Virus record (IMG/VR): IMGVR_UViG_3300014720_001630
Coordinates: 1-59,454 of that record
From: a virus
Direction: 5' to 3' (one strand)
DNA: 59,454 nucleotides
The translations under genes were made by a program, and so were the position numbers. The notes under the pieces were generated by a model. That model had not been told where the DNA came from. It did not search any database and was given only the letters and a program-made list of their open reading frames with translations. This document shows positions 1 to 8,160 of the stretch, in pieces. Each line of letters starts with the position of its first letter. Positions within the stretch are counted from its first letter, which is position 1.

Positions 1-1
1 C

Positions 2-169
2 GCCGCGACCGACGCCGCGACCGACGCCGCGACCGCCGCCGCGACCTACGCCGCGACCGACGCCGCGACCGCCGCCGCGACCTACGCCGCGACCGTCGCC
101 GCGACCTACGCCGCGACCGCCGCCGCGACCTACGCCGCGACCGCCGCCGCGACCGACGCCGCTAACACA
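2..169 (+). repeat. 12-bp tandem repeat, 13 intact units plus one degenerate unit
   Basis: Thirteen units of GCCGCGACC plus a variable codon run from 2 to 157, followed by a diverged unit to 169. The first nine bases are identical in every unit; only the last codon varies (GAC, GCC, TAC or GTC, always ending in C), giving Asp, Ala, Tyr or Val. The repeat is in frame with the downstream gene. It reaches the left edge, so the copy number is a minimum. Confidence 0.95.
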
Positions 170-862
170 AGCGCAGCGCGTGCCTGTTTTGATCTTGCGG
201 GCGCACTCGGCGTGGCGTGCGCGAAGAACTGGTACAACGTGTACCAAGGCGGCAACATGTGGGCGTACTACGACTGCTATTTGAGCTCGGCGCGCGACAT
301 TCTCGGCTTGCGTTTCAAGGAGCACGACGCCTACGCGCATTGGGAGCAGGCCGCGATCCACGGCGGCTTCCGCGTCATGCATCCCGAGTTCTGCATGGTG
401 TCGGACTTCCCCGAAGTGCTGCGCGTGGACGACCGCAACCGTCCGCATTGCGAGACGGGACCGAGCCACCGCTGGCGCGACGGGTGGTCGCTGTATCACT
501 GGCATGGCGTCCGCATTCCGGCGGAGTGGATCGAGGATCGCAAGAGCCTGACGGCGGCGGTGGCGCTCAAGTGCGAGAATGTCGAGCAGCGCCGTGCCGC
601 GTGCGAAATCCTCGGGTGGTCTGCTATCTTGCGCGAGCTTAACGCACGGGAGATCGACGCGGATGACGACCCCGAGATCGGCACGCTGGTCGAGGTCGAG
701 TTGCCAGATGCAGGCAAGGAGCGGTTCTTGCGGGTGCTCTGCGGTACGAAGCGCGAGTTCGCTCTGCCCGTGCCCCGCGAGATGCGGACGGCGCTTGAGG
801 CGCAGGCGTGGACCTGGGGGCTGGATGGCAAGACGTTCGTGAAACCCGAAGTGCGGACCTGA
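2..862 (+). CDS. DUF6745-like protein with N-terminal AATx repeats, 5' truncated
   Basis: The reading frame is open to the left edge, so the true start is outside the window. The first ~55 codons are tandem Ala-Ala-Thr-x units; a globular part follows (from about 212) containing HWHGVRIPAEWIED and RRAACEILGW, which resemble the DUF6745 family as I remember it. Members of that family often carry runs of short AAT/DAT repeats, which supports reading the repeats as coding. A GTG at 212 could start a repeat-free 216-residue protein, but the in-frame repeats make a longer product more likely. Function is unknown. It precedes another small conserved gene at 895. Confidence 0.7.
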   Translation, partial: AATDAATDAATAAATYAATDAATAAATYAATVAATYAATAAATYAATAAATDAANTSAARACFDLAGALGVACAKNWYNVYQGGNMWAYYDCYLSSARDILGLRFKEHDAYAHWEQAAIHGGFRVMHPEFCMVSDFPEVLRVDDRNRPHCETGPSHRWRDGWSLYHWHGVRIPAEWIEDRKSLTAAVALKCENVEQRRAACEILGWSAILRELNAREIDADDDPEIGTLVEVELPDAGKERFLRVLCGTKREFALPVPREMRTALEAQAWTWGLDGKTFVKPEVRT

Positions 863-894
863 GAAATCGGACCTAAGAAAGAAGGAGAGAGAAC

Positions 895-1233
895 ATGCGG
901 ACTTTCAAGAACGTGTGCGCGCAGGGCGACGTGTACATCCGGCGCATCGACAAGCTGCCGGAGGCGGCGGTGCCGGTGCCGGCGGAGAAGGGCGTCGTGG
1001 TCGTGGCGCACAGCGAAACGGGACACAACCACGTCATGGAGGCCGACACCGTGACGCTGCACCGGCTGCCGGACAGCATCATGGACTGCTTCCTTGAGGT
1101 GAATGAACCCACGGCGCTGGAGCACCTGCGGCCGACGGACACGCACGAGCCGATCATGTTCGAGAAGGGCGTCTACCATGTGCGGCGGCAACGCGAGCAC
1201 ACGCCGGAAGGCTGGCGCCGCGTGGAGGACTGA
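895..1233 (+). CDS. Conserved hypothetical phage protein
   Basis: This encodes 112 residues with ATG preceded by a strong AAGGAGAG ribosome site. The sequence has a central HSETGHNHV stretch and a C-terminus rich in Arg and Glu ending YHVRRQREHTPEGWRRVED. I associate this arrangement, next to a DUF6745 gene, with many phages and mobile elements, but no function is known to me. No membrane segment or signal peptide is visible. Confidence 0.75.
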   Translation: MRTFKNVCAQGDVYIRRIDKLPEAAVPVPAEKGVVVVAHSETGHNHVMEADTVTLHRLPDSIMDCFLEVNEPTALEHLRPTDTHEPIMFEKGVYHVRRQREHTPEGWRRVED

Positions 1234-1234
1234 C

Positions 1235-1345
1235 ATGCACGGCCCGCTGTCGGTCGGCGCTGTGTGGTCGCGGCTTGTGGCTGCGGCGTCGGCGTGGGCG
1301 GCGCGCGGCTGGCGGCGGGCGGTGTATGTGTGGAGGACGCGATGA
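1235..1345 (+). CDS. Small 36-residue basic protein
   Basis: A 36-codon frame starts one base after the previous stop and overlaps the next start by four bases (ATGA). The product is rich in Ala, Trp and Arg and has an amphipathic or membrane-like middle (WSRLVAAASAWAARGW). The evidence is the spacing and coupling only; I do not recognise a family. Confidence 0.4.
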   Translation: MHGPLSVGAVWSRLVAAASAWAARGWRRAVYVWRTR

Positions 1346-1524
1346 CCGACATATTCCAAGCACGCGACCGGCTGCTGCGGGCGGTGGTTGCGGAGATGGA
1401 CGCGCGGGCGGCTATCGACACCGACGACTTCAACGGCGCCGCGTACATGGACGCGCAGACCGAGCGGCTTGAGGCGGCGAAGGCGTATTGGGAATTGGCG
1501 AGGGGGCGGAAGTGGCCGGAGTAG
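1342..1524 (+). CDS. Small hypothetical protein, 60 residues
   Basis: I chose the ATG at 1342, which overlaps the preceding stop, over an upstream GTG at 1264 that would run through the previous gene. The product looks wholly helical, with MDAQTERLEAAKAYWEL near the end. It sits in a tightly packed run of small genes. Function unknown. Confidence 0.6.
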   Translation: MTDIFQARDRLLRAVVAEMDARAAIDTDDFNGAAYMDAQTERLEAAKAYWELARGRKWPE

Positions 1525-1784
1525 CCAAGCGCCCCCGCGGTCGCCCGAAAGGCGGCGTTGGCCTCATGGTGTTCGTGTCGCCGGACGTGGAGGCATGGGT
1601 GCGGCGCGAGGCGGCAAGGACGCGCGTGCCGGCGACACATATCGTGGAGTTGGCGCTGCTGCGCCTGATGCACTCGCGGCCGGAGTCGGGGCTTGCGGAG
1701 TTGCGCGAGGTCAAGAGTACGGGGTCGCGCGTCCGCGCGGCGCTGGTCAACCCCGCGGTGCGGGCGGCTTTGGAGGGAAGGTAG
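1512..1784 (+). CDS. Ribbon-helix-helix-like small protein with AT-hook-like start
   Basis: This gives 90 residues from a GTG at 1512 that overlaps the end of the preceding gene; a TTG at 1488 would add eight residues. Near the N-terminus is RPRGRPKGG, an AT-hook-like basic motif, followed by MVFVSPDVEAWVRREAAR, which resembles the strand-helix start of ribbon-helix-helix proteins. A DNA-binding regulatory role is an inference. It lies directly upstream of the ssb gene. Confidence 0.55.
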   Translation: MAGVAKRPRGRPKGGVGLMVFVSPDVEAWVRREAARTRVPATHIVELALLRLMHSRPESGLAELREVKSTGSRVRAALVNPAVRAALEGR

Positions 1785-1785
1785 T

Positions 1786-2205
1786 ATGGCTGGAGTCAAC
1801 GTCGCAATTTTGCTTGGCAATGTCGGGAAAGACCCCGAGATTCGGACGATGCAGAACGGCGACAAGGTGGCGAACTTCTCGCTTGCCACGTCGGAATCGT
1901 GGAAGGACAAGACCACGGGCGAGCGCGTGGATCGCGTGGAATGGCATCGCGTCTCGGTATTCGGCCCGCTTGCCGACATCGTGGAACGCTACGTCAAGAA
2001 GGGCAGCAAGCTGCACTTGATGGGCAAGATCCAGACGCGCAAGTGGACGGACAACGCGGGTGTCGAGAAATACACGACCGAGATCGTGTTGCAGAAGATG
2101 GGCGGAAGCCTCACGCTGCTAGACAAGAAGCCCGACGGCGCGGATGCCGGACATGCGCCCGCTGCCGGCGGCGGCTCGGCGATCGACGACCAGATTCCTT
2201 TTTGA
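1786..2205 (+). CDS. ssb: Single-stranded DNA-binding protein
   Basis: The 139-residue product has the bacterial-type SSB layout: an OB-fold N-terminal domain (NVAILLGNVGKDPEIRTM, then VEWHRVSVFGPLADI and GSKLHLMGKIQTRKW), a short Gly/Ala linker and the acidic tail DDQIPF. SSB coats single strands during replication and its tail recruits partner proteins. ATG at 1786 follows GGAGGGAAGG; longer upstream starts would overlap the previous gene. It is far from the replication block at 41-52 kb, so it may be expressed separately. Confidence 0.97.
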   Translation: MAGVNVAILLGNVGKDPEIRTMQNGDKVANFSLATSESWKDKTTGERVDRVEWHRVSVFGPLADIVERYVKKGSKLHLMGKIQTRKWTDNAGVEKYTTEIVLQKMGGSLTLLDKKPDGADAGHAPAAGGGSAIDDQIPF

Positions 2206-2212
2206 GGGAGGC

Positions 2213-2467
2213 ATGAACATGCGCGGCCCCTACCCGACAGTGATGAGCGGCAACGCGAGCAAGCTCAAGCGCGGCGAGCATTACGAGAGCGAGCGCGACA
2301 CGCTGCTCCAGCGCAACGACGTGTGCAAGCACGGATACGCGCTTGAGGCGGCAGGCGTCGTCTACGAGGACGACCCGCGTTCCCTGGCCGAGCCCCGGCG
2401 CGTGGTGACGGTGCGGCGCACGGGCCACGAGACGAGCTACGGCGTGCCGAGCGGGTGGGGACAGTGA
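2213..2467 (+). CDS. Hypothetical protein, 84 residues
   Basis: ATG at 2213 has a GGGAGG ribosome site. The product is polar and mixed-charge, with KHGYALEAAGVVYEDDPRS in the middle, and has no membrane segment. It overlaps the next gene at a GTGA junction. Family and function are not recognised. Confidence 0.6.
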   Translation: MNMRGPYPTVMSGNASKLKRGEHYESERDTLLQRNDVCKHGYALEAAGVVYEDDPRSLAEPRRVVTVRRTGHETSYGVPSGWGQ

Positions 2468-2790
2468 CCGACCCCACCTACCACAACGCCGACGAGCAGC
2501 AGGTCGCGGCATCGCGGATGATCGCGGACATGCTCGCCGAGTTCATGCGCGCGGCCCGCAAGGTGTCGGAGCGATGGGTGATCGAGGGCCAGCAGGGGCA
2601 GCCGCCGGACTGGTGGCTCATCATGGCCGTGCTGCATTGCGTCGAGGGCATCCGGCAGCAGCAGGGCGGCGCCGTGACGCAAGAGTACGCGGACCAACTG
2701 CGGCTCATCACGGACACGGCGGCGGCCGGCAACCCGCTGTTCGTGACGACGAGCAAGGCGAATCATGCGGGCACGGGGACGGTACAGTGA
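2464..2790 (+). CDS. Hypothetical helical protein, 108 residues
   Basis: I chose the GTG at 2464, which overlaps the previous stop by four bases, over a GTG nine bases upstream. The protein is mainly helical, with RMIADMLAEFMRAARKVSE and a central PPDWWLIMAVLHCVEGI. It is translationally coupled on both sides. Function unknown; position just before the terminase fits an accessory role, but nothing in the sequence proves one. Confidence 0.6.
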   Translation: MTDPTYHNADEQQVAASRMIADMLAEFMRAARKVSERWVIEGQQGQPPDWWLIMAVLHCVEGIRQQQGGAVTQEYADQLRLITDTAAAGNPLFVTTSKANHAGTGTVQ

Positions 2791-2990
2791 TCTTGGTCGT
2801 CACCCAAGACCCCCGCCAGCCCGTGCGCACGGTGCGCTGCCTCGGGACGCGCGGCGACATGGCGACGATGCAGATCGACCATCGCGTGCAGGAGGTCACG
2901 ATCACGCCGGGCACCGCGCGGTTCGTGTTGGAGAGCCAGATGGCGCGAGCGGTCGCCGACCACGAGGCGCAGCGTGCCGCCGAAACTTGA
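2787..2990 (+). CDS. Hypothetical protein, 67 residues
   Basis: A GTG at 2787 overlaps the previous stop (GTGA), and the end overlaps the terminase start by 17 bases. The N-terminus MILVVTQDPRQPVRTVRCL looks like beta strands and the C-terminal third is helical. Function unknown. The double overlap supports it being a real gene. Confidence 0.55.
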   Translation: MILVVTQDPRQPVRTVRCLGTRGDMATMQIDHRVQEVTITPGTARFVLESQMARAVADHEAQRAAET

Positions 2991-4617
2991 CATAGACCCG
3001 CACAAGGCTGCGGCGGAGTTGCTGGCTCGGCGCAAGGCGACGGAGAGCTTGCACGAGTTTGTCAAGAACGCATGGGCTCAAGTCGAGGGCGGCCGAGAAT
3101 TTACAGACGGCTGGCATGTGCAGGCTATTGCAGAACATCTTGAGGCCGTGCATCGCGGAGAGATTAGAAATCTCTTAATTAATATTCCACCGAGGTTCAG
3201 TAAAAGTTCGCTTTGCTGCGTCTACTTTCCAGTTTGGTGCTGGATTCAGAACCCATCTTTGCAATGGGTATTTAGTTCTTACGCCTTCGACCTGACGCGC
3301 CGAGACAACGTGCGCTCGCGGCGCCTGATCGACAGCCGTTGGTTTCAGGCAAGGTGGGGAAATCTTTTTTCTCTGTCGGGCGACCAGAACACCAAGGAGC
3401 GGGTAGAGAACGATCAAGGCGGCCATCGCATCGCAACGTCCGTTGACGCGCGGACTATGGGCGACGGCGGAGATCTGGTTATCGTTGACGATCCGAACGA
3501 CAGCCGCAACCTAAGCGATCAAGTGCTTGAGAGCACGCTGTCTTGGTGGACTGACGTTATGCCGACGCGCCTCAACAACTTCAAAACCGGCAAGCGAGTC
3601 GTCATCCAACAGCGGCTTCACGAACGCGATCTGACCGGCCACATTCTCAAAACCGAGAAAGAAGATTGGGTGCATCTCTGTTTGGCAATGGAGTTTGAGC
3701 CCAAAAGCCGGTGCGTAACGGTTCCTCTGCCGAGCACGAAGGGGCGCAAGTGGGCAGACCCGCGGACTGTAGAAGGCGAGTTGCTTTGCGAAGCGCGTGT
3801 CGGCCCGAAGGAATTGAAGGTTCTCAAGCGAGGCCTGGCATCCAGTTACGCGATCGCCGGCCAGCTTCAACAGCGCCCCGCCCCCGAGGCCGGCGGCATG
3901 TTCAAGCGCGAGTGGTTCCGCAAATGGACCGCGCCGCAGAGCCCCAAGCTGGAGATGGTGCTGACGAGTTGGGACACGGCGCTGTCGGAGAAGGACAAGG
4001 CGGCGTACTCGGCCTGCACGGTCTGGGGCGTGTTCATGCGCAACTACCAAGACGAGCGGGAGTGGATGCAGGGCGCGACCCCTGGGGACACCGACGCACT
4101 TGGCAGGGTGCCGAACCTGTTGCTGCTCAACTGCTTCCGCGGCAGGTGGGAGTACCCGGAACTGCGGCGCATCATGTCGAACATGGCGAAGGACTACCGC
4201 TGCGACGTGCTCGGCGCCGTGCCCGACAAGGACCGCAAGTACAAGCCGGACATGAATCTGGTCGAGGGCAAGGCGTCGGGCATTTCGGTTACGCAGGAAT
4301 TGAGCCGGACGGGCGAGGTGTTTACGAAGTTCGTGCCCGACAAATTCGGCGACAAGATGCAGCGCGTGCGGCTCATTACGCACCTTATCGAAGCCGGTCG
4401 CGTGTGGCTGCCGGTGCGGCCGGACGGCGAGTACAAGGGGTATGCCAAGCTCTTGCTGGACCAATGCCTGCTGTTCCCCAACGCCGAGAGCCGCGACATC
4501 GTGGACACGCTGACGCAGGCGTTGCTGCGGCTGCAATACTCGGGTTGGATCGCGCACCCCGAGGATCCGGGCGAGCCGGCGGACATGGCGCCTGCGGAGG
4601 ATGGACCGCTGTATTGA
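2974..4617 (+). CDS. terL: Terminase large subunit
   Basis: The 547-residue product packages phage DNA into the prohead using ATP and cuts the concatemer. Residues 72-78 read PPRFSKS, a phage-type Walker A variant; residues ~167-172 (LVIVDDPND) give the Walker B acidic residues. SWDTALSEKD near residue 335 starts the RNase H-like nuclease domain. Length is normal for the family. The start is GTG at 2974, inside the end of the previous gene. The ATPase part (about 3040-3850) has visibly lower G+C and more A/T-ending codons than the nuclease part and the flanks, suggesting a mosaic gene. No small subunit is adjacent; see 48149. Confidence 0.95.
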   Translation: MPPKLDIDPHKAAAELLARRKATESLHEFVKNAWAQVEGGREFTDGWHVQAIAEHLEAVHRGEIRNLLINIPPRFSKSSLCCVYFPVWCWIQNPSLQWVFSSYAFDLTRRDNVRSRRLIDSRWFQARWGNLFSLSGDQNTKERVENDQGGHRIATSVDARTMGDGGDLVIVDDPNDSRNLSDQVLESTLSWWTDVMPTRLNNFKTGKRVVIQQRLHERDLTGHILKTEKEDWVHLCLAMEFEPKSRCVTVPLPSTKGRKWADPRTVEGELLCEARVGPKELKVLKRGLASSYAIAGQLQQRPAPEAGGMFKREWFRKWTAPQSPKLEMVLTSWDTALSEKDKAAYSACTVWGVFMRNYQDEREWMQGATPGDTDALGRVPNLLLLNCFRGRWEYPELRRIMSNMAKDYRCDVLGAVPDKDRKYKPDMNLVEGKASGISVTQELSRTGEVFTKFVPDKFGDKMQRVRLITHLIEAGRVWLPVRPDGEYKGYAKLLLDQCLLFPNAESRDIVDTLTQALLRLQYSGWIAHPEDPGEPADMAPAEDGPLY

Positions 4618-4628
4618 GGTCAGGCGTT

Positions 4629-4650
4629 GCACGGCCCCAAGGGGTTGTGC
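4629..4650 (+). other. Hairpin between terminase and portal genes
   Basis: GCACGGCCCC and GGGGTTGTGC pair as a 10-bp stem, counting two G-U pairs, around two A bases. There is no T-run behind it, so it is not a standard terminator. It could tune expression between terminase and portal or be an RNA processing site. The rest of the 72-bp gap shows no clear promoter. Confidence 0.45.
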
Positions 4651-4689
4651 TAGGGTCCATATCTGGTATCCCACGGACCTAGGAACCAT

Positions 4690-7137
4690 ATGCCTCCGCG
4701 CGCCCGCCGCCAGCAGACAGACAAGGCCGAGCCCGGCGACCCGCTCGTGTTCGACGCGGGCCGGGCGATTGTCGAGGCGGCGCAAGGTCCGGCTGACGTA
4801 GAGGTGCCGCTTGGCGGCCCCGAGATCGTGGACGGCGCCGCGGCGACCGACATGGAAGATGGCAGCGTCGAGATCGACCTTGACCCGCAGGCGCCGGCGC
4901 TCAACACAGGTGCCGACCTCCCCTTCGATGCCAACCTCGCCGCCGTCCTGACCGATCAGGAAAAGAGCGACATCGCCAACAAGTTGTCGGAGCAGATCGA
5001 GGCCGACTGGCAAAGCTCGACGGAATGGCGCGACCAGACGGCGCAGGGCATCAAACTTCTCGGCCTCAAGATCGAGGATCTGGACTTCCCGTTCAAAGGT
5101 GCCGCCGCCGTCACCGAGTCCGTCATGCTCGACGCGCTCGTGCGGTATCAGGCGAACGCGAGTGCGGAGATGCTGCCGCCGCAAGGGCCGGTCAAGTCGG
5201 CGATCCTTGGCGTGGCGACGGAGCAGCGCGAGGAGCGGGCGTCCCGCAAACAGCAGTTCTTCAACTGGTTCTTGACCGAGGAATCGCCCGAGTTCTACCC
5301 CGACTACGACCAGATGCTCCTGTGGCACGGGCTCGTCGGGAGCACGTTCAAGAAGGTCTACTACGACCCGCTGATGGGCCGCGCGGTGTCGCCGTTCCTG
5401 ACGCCCAACGACCTGATCGTCTCCTACAACACGACCGACATCGCCACCTGCCCGCGCGTCACGCACAAGATCGATATGTACCAGCGCGACGTGCGCGCCA
5501 TGCAGAAGTCGGGACAGTGGCTCGACGTGACGCTGCCGACCCCGGACCAGACGACGAGTGCGAACCAGTCCACGGTGTCGATGGCTGTCGATCGCGTGGA
5601 AGGCAAGCAGCCCGTCATCCCCGAGAACGACGACCGGATGCCGATCTACGAGAGCCATGTGGATCTCGACATCCCGCAGTTCGCCCACATGATCGACGGG
5701 AAGAAGTCGGGCATCCCGATTCCGTACCGCGTCGTGATCGAGAAGGAGAGCCAGAAGGTTCTCGCGGTCTACCGCAACTGGAAGCCGAACGACCCGAAGT
5801 TCCGCAAGCGCAACTATTTCGTCCACTACAAATTCCTGCCGGGCCTCGGCTTCTACGGCTTCGGCCTCGTCCATCTGCTCGGCCAGCAGACCAAGACCGC
5901 CACGACCGCGCTGCGTCAGTTGCTCGACGCCGGCACGCTGGTCAACTTCCCCGGCGGCGTCCGCATGAAGGGCGTGCGGATGACGAAGAACAACATCCGC
6001 ATCGGGCCGACGGAGTTCCCCGAGGTGGACACGGGCGGCATGCCGCTCGACCAAGCCATCAAGCCGCTGCCGTACAAAGAGCCCTCGCAGCAGTTGCGCG
6101 AGTTGCGGCGCGAGATCGTGGAGGACGCGCGGCGCACGGCCAACACGTCGGAGATCGCGGTCGGCGACGGACGGCAGGACGCGCCGGTCGGCACGACGAT
6201 GGCGCTTCTGGAAGCCGCCACGCGCGTCGAGTCCGGCGTGGTCAAGCGGCTGCATCGGTCCATGCGGCAGGAGTTGCGCCTGTTCGCCGAGTTGTTCGGC
6301 GAGTACCTGCCTGCCAATGCGCCCTATCCGTTCCCCGTGCAGGGCGGCATGGCGGCGGTCACGCGCAACGACTTCCTCGACAACAGCGACATCGTGCCCG
6401 TGTCGGACCCCAACTACGGTTCCGGCACGCAGCGTTTCGTGCGCGCCGAGGCGCGACTGCGCATGGCGATGCAGGCCCCGCAGCTTCACAACATGCACGA
6501 GGCGTATCGCCAATTTTATGTGGCGATGAACACCGACCCGTCCGAGATCGACCGCCTGCTGCCGATGCCGCAGCAAGCCATGCCGATGGACCCCGTTTCC
6601 GAGAACATGGCCGTGATGACAGGCAAGCCCGTCGCCGTGGGGCCGTGGCAGGACGACGAGGCGCATATCATGGTGCATACGGCGCTGGCGCAGGATCCTG
6701 CGATGGCGGCGCACATTTCCGAGCATATGGCGCAAGCGTTCCGCAAGAAGATCGAGAAGGTGCTTGGCATCCCGCTGCCGCCGCCCGGCATGCAGTTGCC
6801 GCCCGAGATCGAGAACCAGGTTGCGATGCTCACGGCCAAGGCGGCTGAAATCCTCAAGGCGCAGTCCGGTGCGCCGGGCACGCCGACGGACCCGCAGATG
6901 GCCGCCGTTCTGGCCGAGGCTCAGTCGCGGGCGCAGGAGGTCAAGGGCCGCTTGGAAGTGGCGATGATTAACGCCGCGTCCGACCGCTACAAGACCGACG
7001 TGAAGCGCGACACGGAACTTGCGCGCATGGCAAGCCGCGAGCGGACGGAGCGCGTCAAGGCGTTCGCGTCCGTCGCCGACAATCTCAATCCCGCCCGGCC
7101 CGAGGCCGAGGCAATCCTGACAAGGAGACTGCAATGA
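4690..7137 (+). CDS. Portal protein
   Basis: This 815-residue protein forms the ring at the capsid vertex through which DNA enters and leaves. It follows terL, has portal-like length for short-tailed phages, and shows a characteristic central region (FPFKGAAAVTESVMLDALV, then FFNWFLTEESPEFYPDYD and LHLLGQQTKTATTALRQL-type helices near residue 400). The C-terminal ~130 residues are helical and Gln/Ala-rich, as in barrel regions of podovirus portals. ATG at 4690 has only a weak ribosome site (TAGGAA). The end overlaps the next gene (ATGA). The assignment rests on context plus family resemblance. Confidence 0.88.
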   Translation: MPPRARRQQTDKAEPGDPLVFDAGRAIVEAAQGPADVEVPLGGPEIVDGAAATDMEDGSVEIDLDPQAPALNTGADLPFDANLAAVLTDQEKSDIANKLSEQIEADWQSSTEWRDQTAQGIKLLGLKIEDLDFPFKGAAAVTESVMLDALVRYQANASAEMLPPQGPVKSAILGVATEQREERASRKQQFFNWFLTEESPEFYPDYDQMLLWHGLVGSTFKKVYYDPLMGRAVSPFLTPNDLIVSYNTTDIATCPRVTHKIDMYQRDVRAMQKSGQWLDVTLPTPDQTTSANQSTVSMAVDRVEGKQPVIPENDDRMPIYESHVDLDIPQFAHMIDGKKSGIPIPYRVVIEKESQKVLAVYRNWKPNDPKFRKRNYFVHYKFLPGLGFYGFGLVHLLGQQTKTATTALRQLLDAGTLVNFPGGVRMKGVRMTKNNIRIGPTEFPEVDTGGMPLDQAIKPLPYKEPSQQLRELRREIVEDARRTANTSEIAVGDGRQDAPVGTTMALLEAATRVESGVVKRLHRSMRQELRLFAELFGEYLPANAPYPFPVQGGMAAVTRNDFLDNSDIVPVSDPNYGSGTQRFVRAEARLRMAMQAPQLHNMHEAYRQFYVAMNTDPSEIDRLLPMPQQAMPMDPVSENMAVMTGKPVAVGPWQDDEAHIMVHTALAQDPAMAAHISEHMAQAFRKKIEKVLGIPLPPPGMQLPPEIENQVAMLTAKAAEILKAQSGAPGTPTDPQMAAVLAEAQSRAQEVKGRLEVAMINAASDRYKTDVKRDTELARMASRERTERVKAFASVADNLNPARPEAEAILTRRLQ

Positions 7138-7586
7138 AGGACCGTCTGGACTCGCGGCGCAAGGCGGCTGCGGCACTCATGGGCAACGGTGGCCCGCGCT
7201 CGAACCTCGCGATGGAGATGGGCGGCCTCAACAAGCCGGCGGCGCGCGTCGTGCCCAAGGGTCCGGCCGACGTGTACAAGCGGCCGACGGGCAAGGAAGC
7301 CGGTTCCGAGATGGGCGCCTATGCGCGCGGCGGGAAGGTGAAGGCCATGTCGGCGCCGCGCGGCATGGTCGCGCGCATGATGGAGCGCGACAAGCGGGCG
7401 GACAAGGAGACGGTCAAGAAGGCCGTGCATCGCCATGAATCGCATCTCCATAAGGGGCAGCCCAAGACGCGGCTCAAGGACGGCGGCAAGGTCGGCCACT
7501 ACGCCATCGGCGGTGCTGCCAAGGTGCGGCAGGGCCACGGCCAGAAGGTCGCCAAGTCGCCGCGCGGCGGCAACCCGCAGTATTAG
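7134..7586 (+). CDS. Basic GGKV-motif protein following the portal
   Basis: The 150-residue product is strongly basic and coupled to the portal gene by an ATGA overlap. It has two copies of a short motif, ARGGKVK and KDGGKVG, that recurs in later virion proteins of this genome (28018, 30430). Lys/His-rich stretches such as KKAVHRHESHLHKG suggest nucleic-acid or capsid binding. I do not recognise a family; a minor structural or DNA-associated role is inferred from position between portal and scaffold. Confidence 0.65.
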   Translation: MKDRLDSRRKAAAALMGNGGPRSNLAMEMGGLNKPAARVVPKGPADVYKRPTGKEAGSEMGAYARGGKVKAMSAPRGMVARMMERDKRADKETVKKAVHRHESHLHKGQPKTRLKDGGKVGHYAIGGAAKVRQGHGQKVAKSPRGGNPQY

Positions 7587-7595
7587 GAGGCGCGC

Positions 7596-7691
7596 ATGAA
7601 AAAGATGCAGCCCGCAAAGCCGAAGATGATGCGCAAGTCGGCGAAGGTGCCGAAGATTCCCATGCCCATGAAGAAGGGCGGGAAGTGCTGA
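7596..7691 (+). CDS. 31-residue Lys/Met/Pro-rich microprotein
   Basis: A short frame starts at ATG 7596 with an excellent TAGGAGG ribosome site and ends overlapping the next ATG. The product starts MKKMQPAKPKMMRKS and ends MKKGGKC: about a third Lys, with many Met and Pro, no acidic residue and a C-terminal Cys. The ribosome site and coupling make it a credible gene despite its size. It could bind DNA or a capsid surface; this is an inference from charge only. Confidence 0.7.
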   Translation: MKKMQPAKPKMMRKSAKVPKIPMPMKKGGKC

Positions 7692-7921
7692 TGCTTGCGC
7701 TGCGCAAGACCGAGGAGAACGAACGCCCGTACACGATCCGCATGTCGCTGGTCGAGGAGCGACTTCTCGCCACCGTGATGGTGATGATAAATATTGGCGA
7801 AGAAAAAGAAATCTGGAACACCTGCTCGCATATGTGCGCGGGCCACGGGCTCAACGAGGAACAGTCGCGGCGCGTGGTTGCTGCGGCCTTCGAGCGCGCA
7901 AAGCGAAAAATGGGGTACTGA
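7691..7921 (+). CDS. Hypothetical protein, 76 residues
   Basis: I chose the ATG at 7691 that overlaps the microprotein stop. The middle (VEERLLATVMVMINIGEEKE) is helical and the C-terminus reads EEQSRRVVAAAFERAKRKMG. It lies in a run of four coupled genes between portal and scaffold. Function unknown. Confidence 0.65.
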   Translation: MLALRKTEENERPYTIRMSLVEERLLATVMVMINIGEEKEIWNTCSHMCAGHGLNEEQSRRVVAAAFERAKRKMGY

Positions 7922-8160
7922 TGATCGAGAAGCTGCGCGCTGCCGCTCTCGAAAAAATCGAGGCGGCCCGAAGCCAAACGCTGCTCGACCTCGTGCAATT
8001 GAAATGCACGTCGATGCAGGAACTCGGCGAGCGCCACACGATGCTCAAGTCCAAGTACGAAGGGCTCGGCGAGGCGGCGCGGCTTATCGAGGAAGCGCAC
8101 GCCGAACTGCTCGGCAAGGAAGATGACGCGGAAACACCGGAGAAGGGGCCATACGAATGA
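7921..8160 (+). CDS. Coiled-coil hypothetical protein, 79 residues
   Basis: ATG at 7921 overlaps the previous stop. The product is almost entirely helical and charged, with AAALEKIEAARSQTLLDLV and GLGEAARLIEEAHAELLG, consistent with a short coiled coil. It overlaps the next gene at ATGA. A structural or assembly role is suggested only by position. Confidence 0.65.
   Translation: MIEKLRAAALEKIEAARSQTLLDLVQLKCTSMQELGERHTMLKSKYEGLGEAARLIEEAHAELLGKEDDAETPEKGPYE

Noticed and set aside
2-169. Diversity-generating retroelement variable repeat
   Set aside because: Variation is confined to one codon per 12-bp unit, but no reverse transcriptase or template copy is visible in the window; replication slippage and point change explain it better.
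2-169. CRISPR-like array
   Set aside because: The period is 12 bp with no spacers and the units are in frame with a protein.
3511-7176. Very long open frame on the - strand opposite terminase and portal
   Set aside because: In G/C-ending codon usage the reverse strand rarely has stops; the frame lacks domain-like sequence and crosses two strong genes. The same holds for long antisense frames at 10512-13169, 27985-30261, 30388-33384, 36106-39018 and 43614-46745.
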